Shown one piece after another: positions 51,109 through 60,642 of a stretch of 64,000 bases of DNA. The position numbers and the translations under genes are program-made. Below the pieces are notes generated by a model, which saw only the letters and a program-made list of their open reading frames with translations, was not told the origin of the DNA and made no database searches. The first letter of the stretch is position 1; every line of letters begins with the position of its first letter. The stretch comes from Staphylococcus equorum (GTDB lineage Bacteria > Bacillota > Bacilli > Staphylococcales > Staphylococcaceae), in contig NZ_JAMBPV010000001.1 in NCBI RefSeq assembly GCF_029531845.1, forward strand, positions 248,001 through 312,000, written 5' to 3'.

Positions 51109-52032
51109 TTAAGTTGTTCTGAATATATTCGTTTTGTATCCACCAACTTCTAAATCGACTGAGAACATGTATCCTGCTATCGGTTCTTGACTTCTTTCAT
51201 ACTCATTTAATGGTGCTAATGCCGTAGTCATAAATAAAGTTTTTAAATTTTCTCCTCCAAATGCACAAGATGTAACGGTAGAAGTTGGTAAAGTAATACT
51301 GTTTGTCCATTTTTTCTGGAAAGGATCGATTTTTGCTACTTGGCCTCCTTTGAATAAAGCGACATACAACATGCCTTCCTGGTCTATAGTCATGCCGTCG
51401 GGTAAGCCATCTGATTCTTTAAAAGTATAAACAGTCTCTTCATTTGAAATTTGACCGGTTTTTGAATCATAATTAAATTGACTAACTGCTTGGTTAGCAG
51501 AATCAATATAGTACATAATGTTTCGAACAGGGTCCCAATCTAGCCCATTAGAAAGTGTTACTTTCTCTTTTGCTGTTTCAATATAAGAAAAATCCCTTTC
51601 TACGCGATAAAGCTTTGCGATTTGGCCATGAAATTCAGTTTGAGTGCTATCTTGGCTTTCTTTAAACAATCTAAAGTCATCGTTGACTGTACCTGCCCAA
51701 AGCCTACCTTGAGGGTCACACTTAGCATCATTTAAAAGTATTTTGTTATTTAAATCCACTGGTTTGAAAACCTCTTTTAATGATTCTTTTTCTAAATCAT
51801 ACAGATAAAACCCATCTTTCATAATCACTATAAGTTCATTCTGTGAATATTTTGCAAGTGACATTGGAGATTTTTGAAGTTGGTAAAAAGTATATTGATT
51901 AGATTGAGGATAATATGCACGAATTTTATTTTCTACATTGTCTATCCAAAATAAGCATTGATTTTCGTCGTCCCATAAAGGGCCTTCTGCAAAAGTTGAT
52001 TGTACGCTTTCTTGTAGTAATTTAGCTTGCAT
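51109..52032 (-). CDS. SMP-30/gluconolactonase/LRE family protein
   Basis: 307 residues, six-bladed beta-propeller of the regucalcin type. Metal-binding positions are visible: Glu in FAEGPLWDD near residue 16, NDAKCDPQGRLWAGT, LSNGLDWDP and DGLPDGMTIDQEG. Family members hydrolyse sugar lactones (gluconolactone) or organophosphates; S. aureus Drp35 is a more distant relative. The function as a lactonase is inferred. TAGGAGGAGC precedes the ATG. Confidence 0.9.
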   Translation of the reverse strand: MQAKLLQESVQSTFAEGPLWDDENQCLFWIDNVENKIRAYYPQSNQYTFYQLQKSPMSLAKYSQNELIVIMKDGFYLYDLEKESLKEVFKPVDLNNKILLNDAKCDPQGRLWAGTVNDDFRLFKESQDSTQTEFHGQIAKLYRVERDFSYIETAKEKVTLSNGLDWDPVRNIMYYIDSANQAVSQFNYDSKTGQISNEETVYTFKESDGLPDGMTIDQEGMLYVALFKGGQVAKIDPFQKKWTNSITLPTSTVTSCAFGGENLKTLFMTTALAPLNEYERSQEPIAGYMFSVDLEVGGYKTNIFRTT

Positions 52033-52213
52033 GATGCTCCTCCTAATTTTTTCTATAAAAGTGTCTTATAGGAAAATCACCTTATAGTAAACAGATTGTT
52101 GATATATGAAAACACCTAAAAAGGTTTCTAATCTTATATTATCAATATTTAATCTTGAATTACCAATATTACTAGGTAACACATAGCAAAGTTGTTTATA
52201 ATTTTTCTAATAG

Positions 52214-52370
52214 AATTTCGTCGTCACACCCCGGCACGGCTGACTAAAAAATGGAATACAAGAGCTTCAGCTCTTGCATAAGAACTACTTGTCTTCATAA
52301 ATGAACTAGTAGTTCTTTAAAAGCTTGATATCAGCGCATTTTCAATTCAGTCAGCCACTGCCAATATAAC
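52214..52370. repeat. Dispersed repeat copy B (long imperfect hairpin)
   Basis: Left arm AATTTCGTCGTC...CCCCGGCACGGCTGACTA (about 52214-52245) and right arm AAAAGCTTGATAT...AATTCAGTCAGCCACTGCC (about 52318-52362) are shared with the copy at 60677. This copy has roughly 70 extra bases between the arms, with two small internal hairpins (AAGAGCTTCAGCTCTTG and a second around CTAGTAG). Confidence 0.75.
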
Positions 52371-52410
52371 TACATAACAATGACGAATAAAAAGCAATTA
52401 ATAGGTTATT

Positions 52411-52438
52411 AAACCCACCCCAAATTGGGTTGGGTTTC
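52411..52438 (-). terminator. Probable terminator after the SMR pump gene
   Basis: AAACCCACCCCAAATT pairs with its imperfect complement TTGGGTTGGGTTT; it lies 9 bp past the gene stop on the minus strand. Confidence 0.65.
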
Positions 52439-52446
52439 TATTTCAC

Positions 52447-52770
52447 TTAATGTGATGAGCCAAAAACGTTAAGTGAAATAACACCGATTAAAATTAAGGC
52501 TATAGATAAAATGCTCATCAAATTAACGCTTTCTTTGAAGATAATGACTGATACCAATGTTGTTAAAACAAGGCCTAAACCAGCCCAGCTAGCGTAAGTA
52601 ATATTTAAAGGTAAATGTTGCAATGTTTTACTAAGAAAGTAAAAACAAACACCAAATGAAATAATGGTTCCTAACGTGGGATAAAGTTTTGAAAATCCGT
52701 CTGATGTTTTTAAAAATGAACTTCCTACAACTTCTGTAGCGATAGAAAGTATTAAATATAAATATGGCAT
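52447..52770 (-). CDS. SMR-family multidrug efflux pump, QacC/QacJ-like
   Basis: 107 residues, four membrane helices, the size and layout of the Smr/QacC proteins. Essential Glu13 (SIATEVVGSSFLK) is present. The run FYFLSKTLQHLPLNITYA and the C-terminal ISLNVFGSSH nearly match plasmid QacC as I recall it. Such pumps expel quaternary ammonium compounds and dyes in exchange for protons. It is flanked by chromosomal genes and a dispersed repeat, not plasmid genes. ATG at 52770 with AAAAGGAG upstream. Confidence 0.92.
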   Translation of the reverse strand: MPYLYLILSIATEVVGSSFLKTSDGFSKLYPTLGTIISFGVCFYFLSKTLQHLPLNITYASWAGLGLVLTTLVSVIIFKESVNLMSILSIALILIGVISLNVFGSSH

Positions 52771-52975
52771 ATATGTTTCTCCTTTTTGTGTTATTTAATC
52801 AAGCATATACGCTATTCTTTAGTATTTTAAGTCTTGTATTTTGTTAATGATTTGCGAGGTATGTAAGTATTTAGTCATAAATTCTATATAAGTCATCAAA
52901 ACGTAATATTAAAAATACTTATAGGTATCAGTTATACTATGTTTATATAAATAAAAATATAAGGGGGAAGTATGA

Positions 52976-53635
52976 ATGAAAGTAGGTATTATTGGTGCAC
53001 ATGGGAATATCGGATTACGTTTAGGGACAATCCTTACTGATCTCGGTGTTGAAACTGTAGGATTTATCCGTAAAGAAGAACAGGCAAGTAAGCTTGAATC
53101 GATGGGTGTGAAACCTGAATTTGCAGATATTATTGACACGCCTGTTGATGAATATAGCAAATTATTACAAGGCATAGATGCGCTAGTATTCTCTGCGGGC
53201 GCAGGAGGTGCTGGTGAAGAAATCACTAAAAAAATTGACGGTGAAGGCGTCGAGAAGATGATTAAAGCTGCTAAAAATGCTGGAGTAAAACGTTTTATAC
53301 TTGTATCTGCATTTCCAGATGCGTTGAGAGACGAAAATATGCCAGCTAGTTTTGAATTCTATATGAAGATGAAACGCAAAGCAGATGTAGATCTTGTGAA
53401 TTCTGGACTCAATTGGACAATTATTCGTCCAGGTACTTTAACAGATGAACCTGGGAAAGGACATGTGACAATTGGATCAGCAATAGAATATGGAGATGTA
53501 TCTCGAGACAATGTAGCAGCCGTCATTGTAGAGTTATTAAACAATGATGAAACGTCTCAATTAATATTGGAACTTACGGATGGTAATGTTCCAATAAAAG
53601 AAGCTGTAGAAAATCAAAGACGTCCACTCGAATGA
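52976..53635 (+). CDS. NAD(P)-binding NmrA/SDR-like protein
   Basis: 219 residues, atypical SDR with the N-terminal motif GIIGAHGNIGLRLG, ALVFSAGAGGAG, KRFILVSAF and LNWTIIRPGTLTDEPG. It resembles the YhfK/YwnB group of Firmicute NAD(P)H-binding proteins. No catalytic Tyr-x3-Lys in the classical place, so it may be a regulator or reductase. GGGGGAAG precedes the ATG. Confidence 0.88.
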   Translation: MKVGIIGAHGNIGLRLGTILTDLGVETVGFIRKEEQASKLESMGVKPEFADIIDTPVDEYSKLLQGIDALVFSAGAGGAGEEITKKIDGEGVEKMIKAAKNAGVKRFILVSAFPDALRDENMPASFEFYMKMKRKADVDLVNSGLNWTIIRPGTLTDEPGKGHVTIGSAIEYGDVSRDNVAAVIVELLNNDETSQLILELTDGNVPIKEAVENQRRPLE

Positions 53636-53766
53636 TTTTCAAAAACACGCTAATACAAGGTAAATTAAATTTATACTTCAATTCAAGTAAGTATTAAGTC
53701 TAAGTAGTAAATAATTTTATATATAAACATGAATTAAATACGAAAGCTTTTGAATAGCCTTAATAG

Positions 53767-53795
53767 AGCAACATGTTATTACATGTTGCTTTTTG
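53767..53795 (+). terminator. Terminator after the NmrA-like gene
   Basis: AGCAACATG / CATGTTGCT 9-bp stem followed by TTTT. Confidence 0.75.
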
Positions 53796-53864
53796 TGTAA
53801 GTAAAAATACGTATTAGGTAACATATATAACTTTTTAATTAATAAATACATTTGTTATAAGCAT

Positions 53865-53908
53865 AGTTAGACCAAAGTAAATATAAAGCGGTCTAACTTT
53901 ATTTTTTT
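53865..53908 (+). terminator. Second terminator-like hairpin
   Basis: AGTTAGACC / GGTCTAACT 9-bp stem with a 16-base loop and a T-rich tail; no gene ends directly before it. Confidence 0.6.
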
Positions 53909-54433
53909 CTAATATAGGGCATTGAAAATATTGTAGTTATCTTATTCTTTGAAACTTCTGACTTGTCACGATTTATGTATAAATATCATGAACTTATGAT
54001 AGCCGCATAAATTAGTGCAATTATTTCTATCATATTTTTAATCTCTCAGATATATTTGATAGTTTAGTTATTGACATTCTTTTGTAACTTAAAGCCAAAA
54101 CAAATATTTTAAAAAATAAATTATAATTAAGTTAACATGATTCATCTAATATAAATACTGCCATGTAATTCTCACTAAAAACTTGCTCTGTGAAAGTGTC
54201 CACTATATATTATTTCAAATAACAATCTCTTTAGGCCTCCATTTAAGTCGATATATTTTTTTGAAAGTTGTTTTTTTAATACAAAATTAACGCTATATAG
54301 TATTTATGTATAAAAATATAGTTCTCTTAAATATTTAATTTTTTCATAAGATTAAAACTTTGACTTTTCAGAATTTTTGGAGTAATCTACGTTTTTGGCA
54401 CCGTTTACATACTATATAGAAAGAGGTAAGCAA

Positions 54434-56029
54434 ATGGATATTGAAGTGTTGAAGGATTATGTTAACAATGGTCAACTTTCAGTAGGCATTGAATTTGGTT
54501 CGACAAGAATTAAGACTGTAGCAATTGACCCCGATTGCAATACAGTTGCTACAGGTTCTTATGAATGGCAAAATCAATATGAAAATGGCTACTGGACCTA
54601 TTCAATGAATGATGTTTGGATAGGCATTCAAAAAAGTTATAACGAAATGGCTCAAAAAATTAAAAATCAATGTGATAAACATATCACTAAATTGTCATCT
54701 TTAGGCATTAGTGGGATGATGCATGGTTATTTAGTTTTTGATGAAAATGATGACTTATTAGTACCTTTTAGAACATGGAGAAATAACAATGCGAACGAAG
54801 CTGCTAAATTATTACGAAATGATTTTAATGTAAACATCCCTGAACGTTGGAGTATTGCCCAACTTTATCAATCAGCTTTAAACAAGGAAGCTCATATAGC
54901 CAAAGTAAATTATATGACAACGCTAGCAGGTTATGTTCATTGGTATTTAACAGATAAAAAAGTATTAGGTATCGGCGATGCATCTGGTATGTTTCCAATT
55001 AATACTGATAAAAAAGAGTTGCGCGAAGATTTAATGGAACGATTTAACACACTATTTCAAGGATTAGGCTATCAACAAGATATCAAAGATATTTTGCCAG
55101 AAGTAATTGTAGCAGGTGAGTCAGCAGGATATTTAACAGAAACAGGTGCTAAATTGATTGACCCTAATGGCCAACTGAAATCAGGTTGCCCAATGTGTGC
55201 TCCTGAGTCAGACGCAGCTACGGGTATGGTTGCTACGAACAGTGTCGCTCCTAAAACAGGTAATGTTTCAGCAGGAACAAGTATCTTCTCCATGATTGTA
55301 TTAGAGCAACCAATCAAAAATGTATACCCCGAAGTAGATATAGTAACAACTCCCGATGGTTATGATGTTGCTATGATTCATGCGAATAATTGTACTTCTG
55401 ATATCAATGCATGGATTGGACTTTTTGAAGATGTATTTAGAATAATGAATGTGAAATACGATAAAAATGAGTTATTTACAAAGTTATTTGAAAGCGCTTT
55501 TAATGGAGATGAAGATCTAGGAAAACTATTATCATACGGATACATCTCAGGTGAATTTATCACAGATGTAAAACAAGGCTATCCAATGTTTTTACGTCAT
55601 GTTGATAGTGAATTTAATATAGAAAACTTTATGAAAACACATATTTTTAGTGCATTTAGTACTTTGAAGATAGGTATTGATTTATTAAAAGAAAAAGAAA
55701 ATATTCAAATAGACAGCATGTTAGGTCATGGAGGTATTTTTAAAACAGAAAAAGTAGCGCAATCGTTTTTAGCAGCTGCATTAGAAAGTTCTGTTAGTGT
55801 GATGAAGACAGCAAGCGAAGGCGGTGCATGGGGGATAGCTGTTTTAGCACGATATTTGGTAGAAGAACAGCAGAATAATTTAACCGATTATTTAAGTATC
55901 CACGCTTTTAAACTTACTGAGCAATTTACTATAGAACCTAACGAGAATGATATAAAGAGCTTTAAAAAATACATTCAACGTTTCAAATCATCTCTTCAAC
56001 TGGAACAGCAAGTAGATGAACACGCTTAA
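54434..56029 (+). CDS. FGGY-family carbohydrate kinase
   Basis: 531 residues with the two-domain FGGY/actin-like ATPase fold: phosphate-1 motif VGIEFGSTRIKTVAIDP near residue 17, SLGISGMMHGYLVFDEND, FRTWRNNNA, GNVSAGTSIFSMIV and HGGIFKTEKVAQSFLAAAL. Closest in character to xylulokinase/ribulokinase-type enzymes. With the adjacent polyol permease and dehydrogenase it probably phosphorylates the ketose made from a pentitol. The ATG at 54434 has AAGAGGTAAG upstream; an earlier in-frame start is unsupported. Confidence 0.85.
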   Translation: MDIEVLKDYVNNGQLSVGIEFGSTRIKTVAIDPDCNTVATGSYEWQNQYENGYWTYSMNDVWIGIQKSYNEMAQKIKNQCDKHITKLSSLGISGMMHGYLVFDENDDLLVPFRTWRNNNANEAAKLLRNDFNVNIPERWSIAQLYQSALNKEAHIAKVNYMTTLAGYVHWYLTDKKVLGIGDASGMFPINTDKKELREDLMERFNTLFQGLGYQQDIKDILPEVIVAGESAGYLTETGAKLIDPNGQLKSGCPMCAPESDAATGMVATNSVAPKTGNVSAGTSIFSMIVLEQPIKNVYPEVDIVTTPDGYDVAMIHANNCTSDINAWIGLFEDVFRIMNVKYDKNELFTKLFESAFNGDEDLGKLLSYGYISGEFITDVKQGYPMFLRHVDSEFNIENFMKTHIFSAFSTLKIGIDLLKEKENIQIDSMLGHGGIFKTEKVAQSFLAAALESSVSVMKTASEGGAWGIAVLARYLVEEQQNNLTDYLSIHAFKLTEQFTIEPNENDIKSFKKYIQRFKSSLQLEQQVDEHA

Positions 56030-56084
56030 TTTAAGTGTTAGTTACAGTGAATAAAGCATATTTTAATACGTAGGAGAGATTAGT

Positions 56085-57332
56085 GTGGAATCATTAAATG
56101 CAGATAAGCCGAAGCAATTTTTAGGTTTACCCAGAACTTTGATTTGGGGTTATGTTGCAATAGCCATCTTTATGACAGGTGATGGAATAGAACAGGCCTT
56201 TTTATCTAAGTACATTGTTAATATTGGATTTGAAGCCCATCAAGCTTCGACCATTTTAACGATTTACGGCTTAGTAGTAGCAATCGCATCATGGCTTTCT
56301 GGTATTTTAGCAGAAATTTTCAGTCCTAGAAAAATTATGATATTGGCCTTCATTATTTGGATTGTCTTTCATGTTGGTTTCTTGACTTTAGGTATAGAAC
56401 AACATAGTTATACAATGATGCTCATCATGTATGGTATCCGTGGCTTCGCATATCCAATGTTTATTTACAGTTTCGTTGTGTGGATTACATATTCAGCACC
56501 ACGACATCGTTTGGCTTCTGCGATGGGATGGTTTTGGGCCATGTACTCTGTTGGTATAGGTTTCCTAGGAACATATATACCTAGCTTTTCAATTCCCTGG
56601 ATTGGCTTTATGGGAACATTGTGGTCATCGATAATCTTTATTTTAATCGGTGGATTGATGGCGATGTTCTTAGTTAAAGATAAAAAAGGTAAAGACAAGG
56701 AAGCTGATAAATTAACACCAAAAGAAATGTTAATTGAATTTGCTAGAGGTATTACCATTTTGAAAAATCCTCAAATAGCAATTGCAAGTGTTGTTAGAAC
56801 GATTAATCAATTAGCCCTCTTTGGCTTAGTCGTTATTATGCCGATTGTATTTACAGACACTGTAGGATTTACAACATCAGAATGGTTACGTATATGGGGC
56901 CTCATGTACATTGTAACTATTTTCACTAATCTATTTTGGGGTGTTGTTGGTGATAAAATCGGTTGGGTTAGACAAGTCCGGTGGTTTGGATGTATAGGTA
57001 TGGTTATTTCAACATTAGCCTTTTATTACTTACCTATTTGGACAGGACCTAATATTTGGATTGCTGGCAGTGTGGCTGTTGTGTTCGGTTTTGCTGTTGC
57101 AGCTTTTGTACCGATGTCTGCGATCTTCCCTATTTTAGAACCTAATCACAAAGGTGCTGCGGTCTCCATTCATAATTTGTCCGCAGGCTTAAGTAACTTC
57201 ATTGGCCCTGCTATTGCAACAATAACAGTTCCTATAGCAGGACCTGAATTAACCATTTGGACATATGCAATTATTTATTTTATAGGATTTATTTTAACGT
57301 TCTTTATGAAAGTTAACCAACCTAATCATTAA
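56085..57332 (+). CDS. Polyol permease family MFS transporter
   Basis: 415 residues, 12-helix MFS protein. The N-terminal segment WGYVAIAIFMTGDGIEQAFLSKYI and GLVVAIASWLSGILAEIFSPRK fit the CsbX/RbtT/DalT polyol permease group, which takes up ribitol, arabitol or xylitol. It lies 55 bp after the kinase and 20 bp before the dehydrogenase, so one operon is likely. Confidence 0.87.
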   Translation: MESLNADKPKQFLGLPRTLIWGYVAIAIFMTGDGIEQAFLSKYIVNIGFEAHQASTILTIYGLVVAIASWLSGILAEIFSPRKIMILAFIIWIVFHVGFLTLGIEQHSYTMMLIMYGIRGFAYPMFIYSFVVWITYSAPRHRLASAMGWFWAMYSVGIGFLGTYIPSFSIPWIGFMGTLWSSIIFILIGGLMAMFLVKDKKGKDKEADKLTPKEMLIEFARGITILKNPQIAIASVVRTINQLALFGLVVIMPIVFTDTVGFTTSEWLRIWGLMYIVTIFTNLFWGVVGDKIGWVRQVRWFGCIGMVISTLAFYYLPIWTGPNIWIAGSVAVVFGFAVAAFVPMSAIFPILEPNHKGAAVSIHNLSAGLSNFIGPAIATITVPIAGPELTIWTYAIIYFIGFILTFFMKVNQPNH

Positions 57333-57352
57333 TTAAAGAAAGGTGATATATT

Positions 57353-58135
57353 ATGACAAACATTTTAGAACAATTTAAATTAGATGAAAAAGTAGCAATC
57401 GTAACAGGAGGCGCTATGGGGCTAGGTAAATCAATGGCTACAGCATTAGCGCAAGCAGGTTCACATATAGTTATTGCAGATATTAATATAGCAGTAGCTG
57501 AAGAAACAGCTGAAGAAATTAAGAAAAATGAAAATGTTGAAGCAATAGGAGTAAAAGTTGATGTCACAGACCCTGATGCAGTTAATAAAATGGTCGAGGA
57601 TGTTTTAGAGCAATTTGGTAAAGTTGATATTTTAGTTAATAATGCGGGGATGACAATTAACGCAAAAGCAGAAGATATGTCATTTGAGGATTGGAATAAG
57701 GTCATTAATTTAAACTTAAATGGAATCTTTTTAGTAGCACAAGCTGTTGGCCGTGTCATGATTAAACAAGGATATGGTTCAATCATTAATACATCTTCAA
57801 TGTCAGGTTTAATTGCTAATAAACCTCAAGAGCAAAGTTCTTATAATGCTTCAAAAGCTGGAGTTATCATGTTAACGAAAAGTTTAGCAATGGAATGGTC
57901 AAAATATAATATAAAAGTTAATACTATTGCACCTGGCTACATGAAAACAGAACTAACAAAACCATTCTTTGATCAAGGCGGAGAAATGATTGAAGATTGG
58001 ATGGGCTTCACACCAATGGGGCGTCCTGGTATGCCAGACGAACTTGGTGGTATCGTTGTTTATTTAGCTTCAGATGCATCTTCATTTGCGCAAGGTAGTG
58101 TATTTACTATTGACGGTGGTTATACGGCACTTTAA
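57353..58135 (+). CDS. SDR-family polyol dehydrogenase
   Basis: 260 residues, classical SDR: TGGAMGLG at 18-25, ADIN acidic NAD selector, NNAGMT, catalytic Ser in INTSSMSG and Tyr/Lys in YNASKAG, ending SVFTIDGGYTAL. In this operon it would oxidise an imported pentitol to a ketose for the FGGY kinase (for example D-arabitol or xylitol to xylulose); the exact substrate is inferred. GAAAGGTG precedes the ATG. Confidence 0.9.
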   Translation: MTNILEQFKLDEKVAIVTGGAMGLGKSMATALAQAGSHIVIADINIAVAEETAEEIKKNENVEAIGVKVDVTDPDAVNKMVEDVLEQFGKVDILVNNAGMTINAKAEDMSFEDWNKVINLNLNGIFLVAQAVGRVMIKQGYGSIINTSSMSGLIANKPQEQSSYNASKAGVIMLTKSLAMEWSKYNIKVNTIAPGYMKTELTKPFFDQGGEMIEDWMGFTPMGRPGMPDELGGIVVYLASDASSFAQGSVFTIDGGYTAL

Positions 58136-58221
58136 TTCAACTCTTACGGGACAAGTAATAGTGGAAGACTACAGGCTGAAGCGGAGCCATTGGAAAGCGT
58201 TAACAAATTAATTTAGACAGT

Positions 58222-58250
58222 AAAAGGTAGCTCATAGAGTTGCCTTTTTA
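58222..58250 (+). terminator. Terminator after the polyol operon
   Basis: AAAGGTAGCTC pairs imperfectly with GAGTTGCCTTT and is followed by T residues. Confidence 0.65.
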
Positions 58251-58342
58251 TTTGGATTGACGTCTCAAGTAAATATAAATATTATCGTTTTCATTTATAA
58301 ACCGATACAATTACCTTAATTATGGTTAAAGGGGAATTTACA

Positions 58343-59143
58343 ATGGATATTAAACTGATTGTTGCGGACATGGATGGAACATTTTTAAATAAGGATAGCC
58401 AATTTAATAGTGAATCGTTCCAATTATTAAAAGAAAATTGCGAGAAACACAACATTCGGTTTGTGTTTTGTACGGGTAAACAGTGTGAGCGTGTCGAGAG
58501 TATTATTGGGGATTTAGCACAAGATACGTTTATCGTAGGAGATAGCGCAACAAGAATTAAATTTAACGGTGATTTTATTTATAATGCCACAATTGAGAAT
58601 AAGAAAGCTAAAGAAATTATTCAAGTGATTAAAGATATAGATCCAACGCAAACAGTACTTGCATGCACCGCATCAGGTGCGTATGTCTTAAAAGATACAC
58701 AAGAATCAGAGAAGAGATTGGTACATGGCTCGTTCCAAAATGTAATTTATATTAATAATTATGATGAAATTGAAGAAGATATTTTGAAAATTTCTGTACA
58801 CGATGCTACGGGTAAGTGTAAAGAGACTGCAAATCAAATTAAGCATTATGAGTCGGAGGTTTACATCATCGCATCTGATGAAGAATGGATAGATATTGCA
58901 GATTTAGGGGTTAACAAAGGAACGACCATTAACCGAATTCAAAGTTTACTGCAAATCAGCCCAGCAGAAACAATTGCATTTGGTGATGGATTAAATGATA
59001 TTGATTTATTTAAAGCAGCGAAATATAAAGTGGCCATGGATAATGCTTACCCAGAGTTGAAAGCAGAGGCCAATTTAATAGCCATAAATAATAATGCTGA
59101 TGGCGTAGTACAAACATTGAATTTATTATTAAATTTTAAATAA
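58343..59143 (+). CDS. Cof-type HAD-superfamily hydrolase
   Basis: 266 residues. HAD motif I is Asp9-x-Asp11 (IVADMDGTFLN), motif II FCTGKQ, the Cof signature Lys in LGVNKGTTINRI, and motif IV AFGDGLNDIDLF. Cof-type (subclass IIB) enzymes dephosphorylate sugar phosphates, FMN or similar; substrate unknown. The ATG at 58343 with AAAGGGGAA upstream is preferred over an earlier in-frame codon. Confidence 0.9.
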   Translation: MDIKLIVADMDGTFLNKDSQFNSESFQLLKENCEKHNIRFVFCTGKQCERVESIIGDLAQDTFIVGDSATRIKFNGDFIYNATIENKKAKEIIQVIKDIDPTQTVLACTASGAYVLKDTQESEKRLVHGSFQNVIYINNYDEIEEDILKISVHDATGKCKETANQIKHYESEVYIIASDEEWIDIADLGVNKGTTINRIQSLLQISPAETIAFGDGLNDIDLFKAAKYKVAMDNAYPELKAEANLIAINNNADGVVQTLNLLLNFK

Positions 59144-59254
59144 TAAAAATATATAATAGTTTTTAACATTAAGTAGTTGCTTATGTGATATTATCTATCT
59201 AGTGCATATGTTTTTTAAATATATGAAGTATATAAGATGGAGGCATAGAACATC

Positions 59255-60628
59255 ATGAGTACGAAGCAACAATCGGGCAACAAATTAATCTTAGCTATTG
59301 TATTAAGTGTATTAACGTATTGGCTGTTTGCTCAATCGTTTATAAATATATCTACCCCAGTGCAACAAACATATCAAACAACGCCTGGTATTATTAACTT
59401 ATCAGTGAGTATCACATCTTTCGCAACTGGTATCTTTATGGTGGGCGCAGGTGATGTGTCAGACAAAATCGGCCGACTCAAAATGACCTATTTAGGTATC
59501 ATTTTAAGTATTATCGCCTCATTATTAATTATTATTTCTGATATTACGGCACTGCTTATTATAGGAAGAATCATTCAAGGTATATCAGCAGCCATACTCT
59601 TACCTGCAACAGTAGGTGTGTTAAAAGATCAATTTGAAGGTAAGGATTTACGTAAAGCGATTAGTTACTTAATGATTGGTACTGTTGGAGGCGTAGGTAT
59701 TGCTTCATTGGTTGGTGGATTTATCGCTACATATATCAATTGGCAGTCTAATTTCATCTTGTCTATTATCATCGCTATCATAGCATTTGTGCTATTACTT
59801 GGTACGAAAGAAGAAGCAAAGGAAGTTATCGATAAGCGACCATTCGATTATATAGGTATGTTGATCTTTGCCGTTTTAATAGGGAGCATCACCTTATTTG
59901 CAACGCAAGGCTTTGAACAAGGCTGGACGAGTCCTTTTTCAATTATTTGTGCTAGTGTATTTATTATTTCTGTAATTGCATTTTACTTTTTTGAACGTCG
60001 AAAACGTACCCCATTCATTGATTTCGCATTATTCCGTAACCGCGGGCTCGTTGGGTCCTCTGTGGTTAACTTCGTGCTTAATACAGGTATAGGTACGACT
60101 ACGGTATTTAATATATATGCTCAGACGGAATTGGGCTTAACGCCGTTTCAATCTGGTTTAGTTACAGTGCCGTATGTCATCATGGCAGTGTTAATGATTC
60201 GCTTAGGTGAAAAAATATCACTGCGTCATGGCGGTAAACCAATGTTACTTGTAGGGCCATTATTTCCTGCAATAGGCATTATTTTCATTAGTTTAACGGT
60301 ATTACCATCTGACTGGTATATCGCAGCTGTGACATTTGGTTTTGTTATTTGTGCTATCGGTAATGGTTTATGTGCGACGCCTGGTTTAACTGTAGCTATT
60401 TTAACGATTCCAGATGAAAAGATCGGTCTAGCTTCAGGCCTGTATAAAATGACTTCTACACTAGGCGGGGCGTTTGGCATTGCAATGAATACTACAATAT
60501 TTGCGGCGGTACAAGTGACACATAGTGCAAGTGTCGCAGCGACTTGGTCTTTGATGGCCGGTATGACTTTAATGATCATTGGTGTGATTTTAGCGCAGAT
60601 TATTATACCGAAAAATATAAAAGCTTAA
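59255..60628 (+). CDS. DHA2-family MFS drug exporter (SdrM/QacA-like)
   Basis: 457 residues with about 14 hydrophobic helices. It has the MFS motif GDVSDKIGRLKMTYLG, the DHA2 motif RIIQGISAAILLPATVGVLKDQF and WQSNFILSII. Similar in size and layout to SdrM and TetK/QacA-type pumps of staphylococci, so proton-driven drug export is inferred. GATGGAGGC precedes the ATG. It is followed by a dispersed repeat and terminator. Confidence 0.88.
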   Translation: MSTKQQSGNKLILAIVLSVLTYWLFAQSFINISTPVQQTYQTTPGIINLSVSITSFATGIFMVGAGDVSDKIGRLKMTYLGIILSIIASLLIIISDITALLIIGRIIQGISAAILLPATVGVLKDQFEGKDLRKAISYLMIGTVGGVGIASLVGGFIATYINWQSNFILSIIIAIIAFVLLLGTKEEAKEVIDKRPFDYIGMLIFAVLIGSITLFATQGFEQGWTSPFSIICASVFIISVIAFYFFERRKRTPFIDFALFRNRGLVGSSVVNFVLNTGIGTTTVFNIYAQTELGLTPFQSGLVTVPYVIMAVLMIRLGEKISLRHGGKPMLLVGPLFPAIGIIFISLTVLPSDWYIAAVTFGFVICAIGNGLCATPGLTVAILTIPDEKIGLASGLYKMTSTLGGAFGIAMNTTIFAAVQVTHSASVAATWSLMAGMTLMIIGVILAQIIIPKNIKA

Positions 60629-60642
60629 ACAGTACGCGAAAA

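Larger units (their letters stand above)
53636..54433. other. Long intergenic region with two terminators
   Basis: About 800 bp upstream of the polyol operon. It holds two terminators (53767-53795 and 53865-53908), then strongly AT-rich DNA. TGGCACCGTTTACA near 54396 resembles a cre with two mismatches and lies just before the operon. No coding frame recognised. Confidence 0.4.

Noticed and set aside
57322..57786. 154-codon minus-strand frame opposite the polyol dehydrogenase
   Set aside because: Fully antisense to an intact SDR gene and without a start signal.
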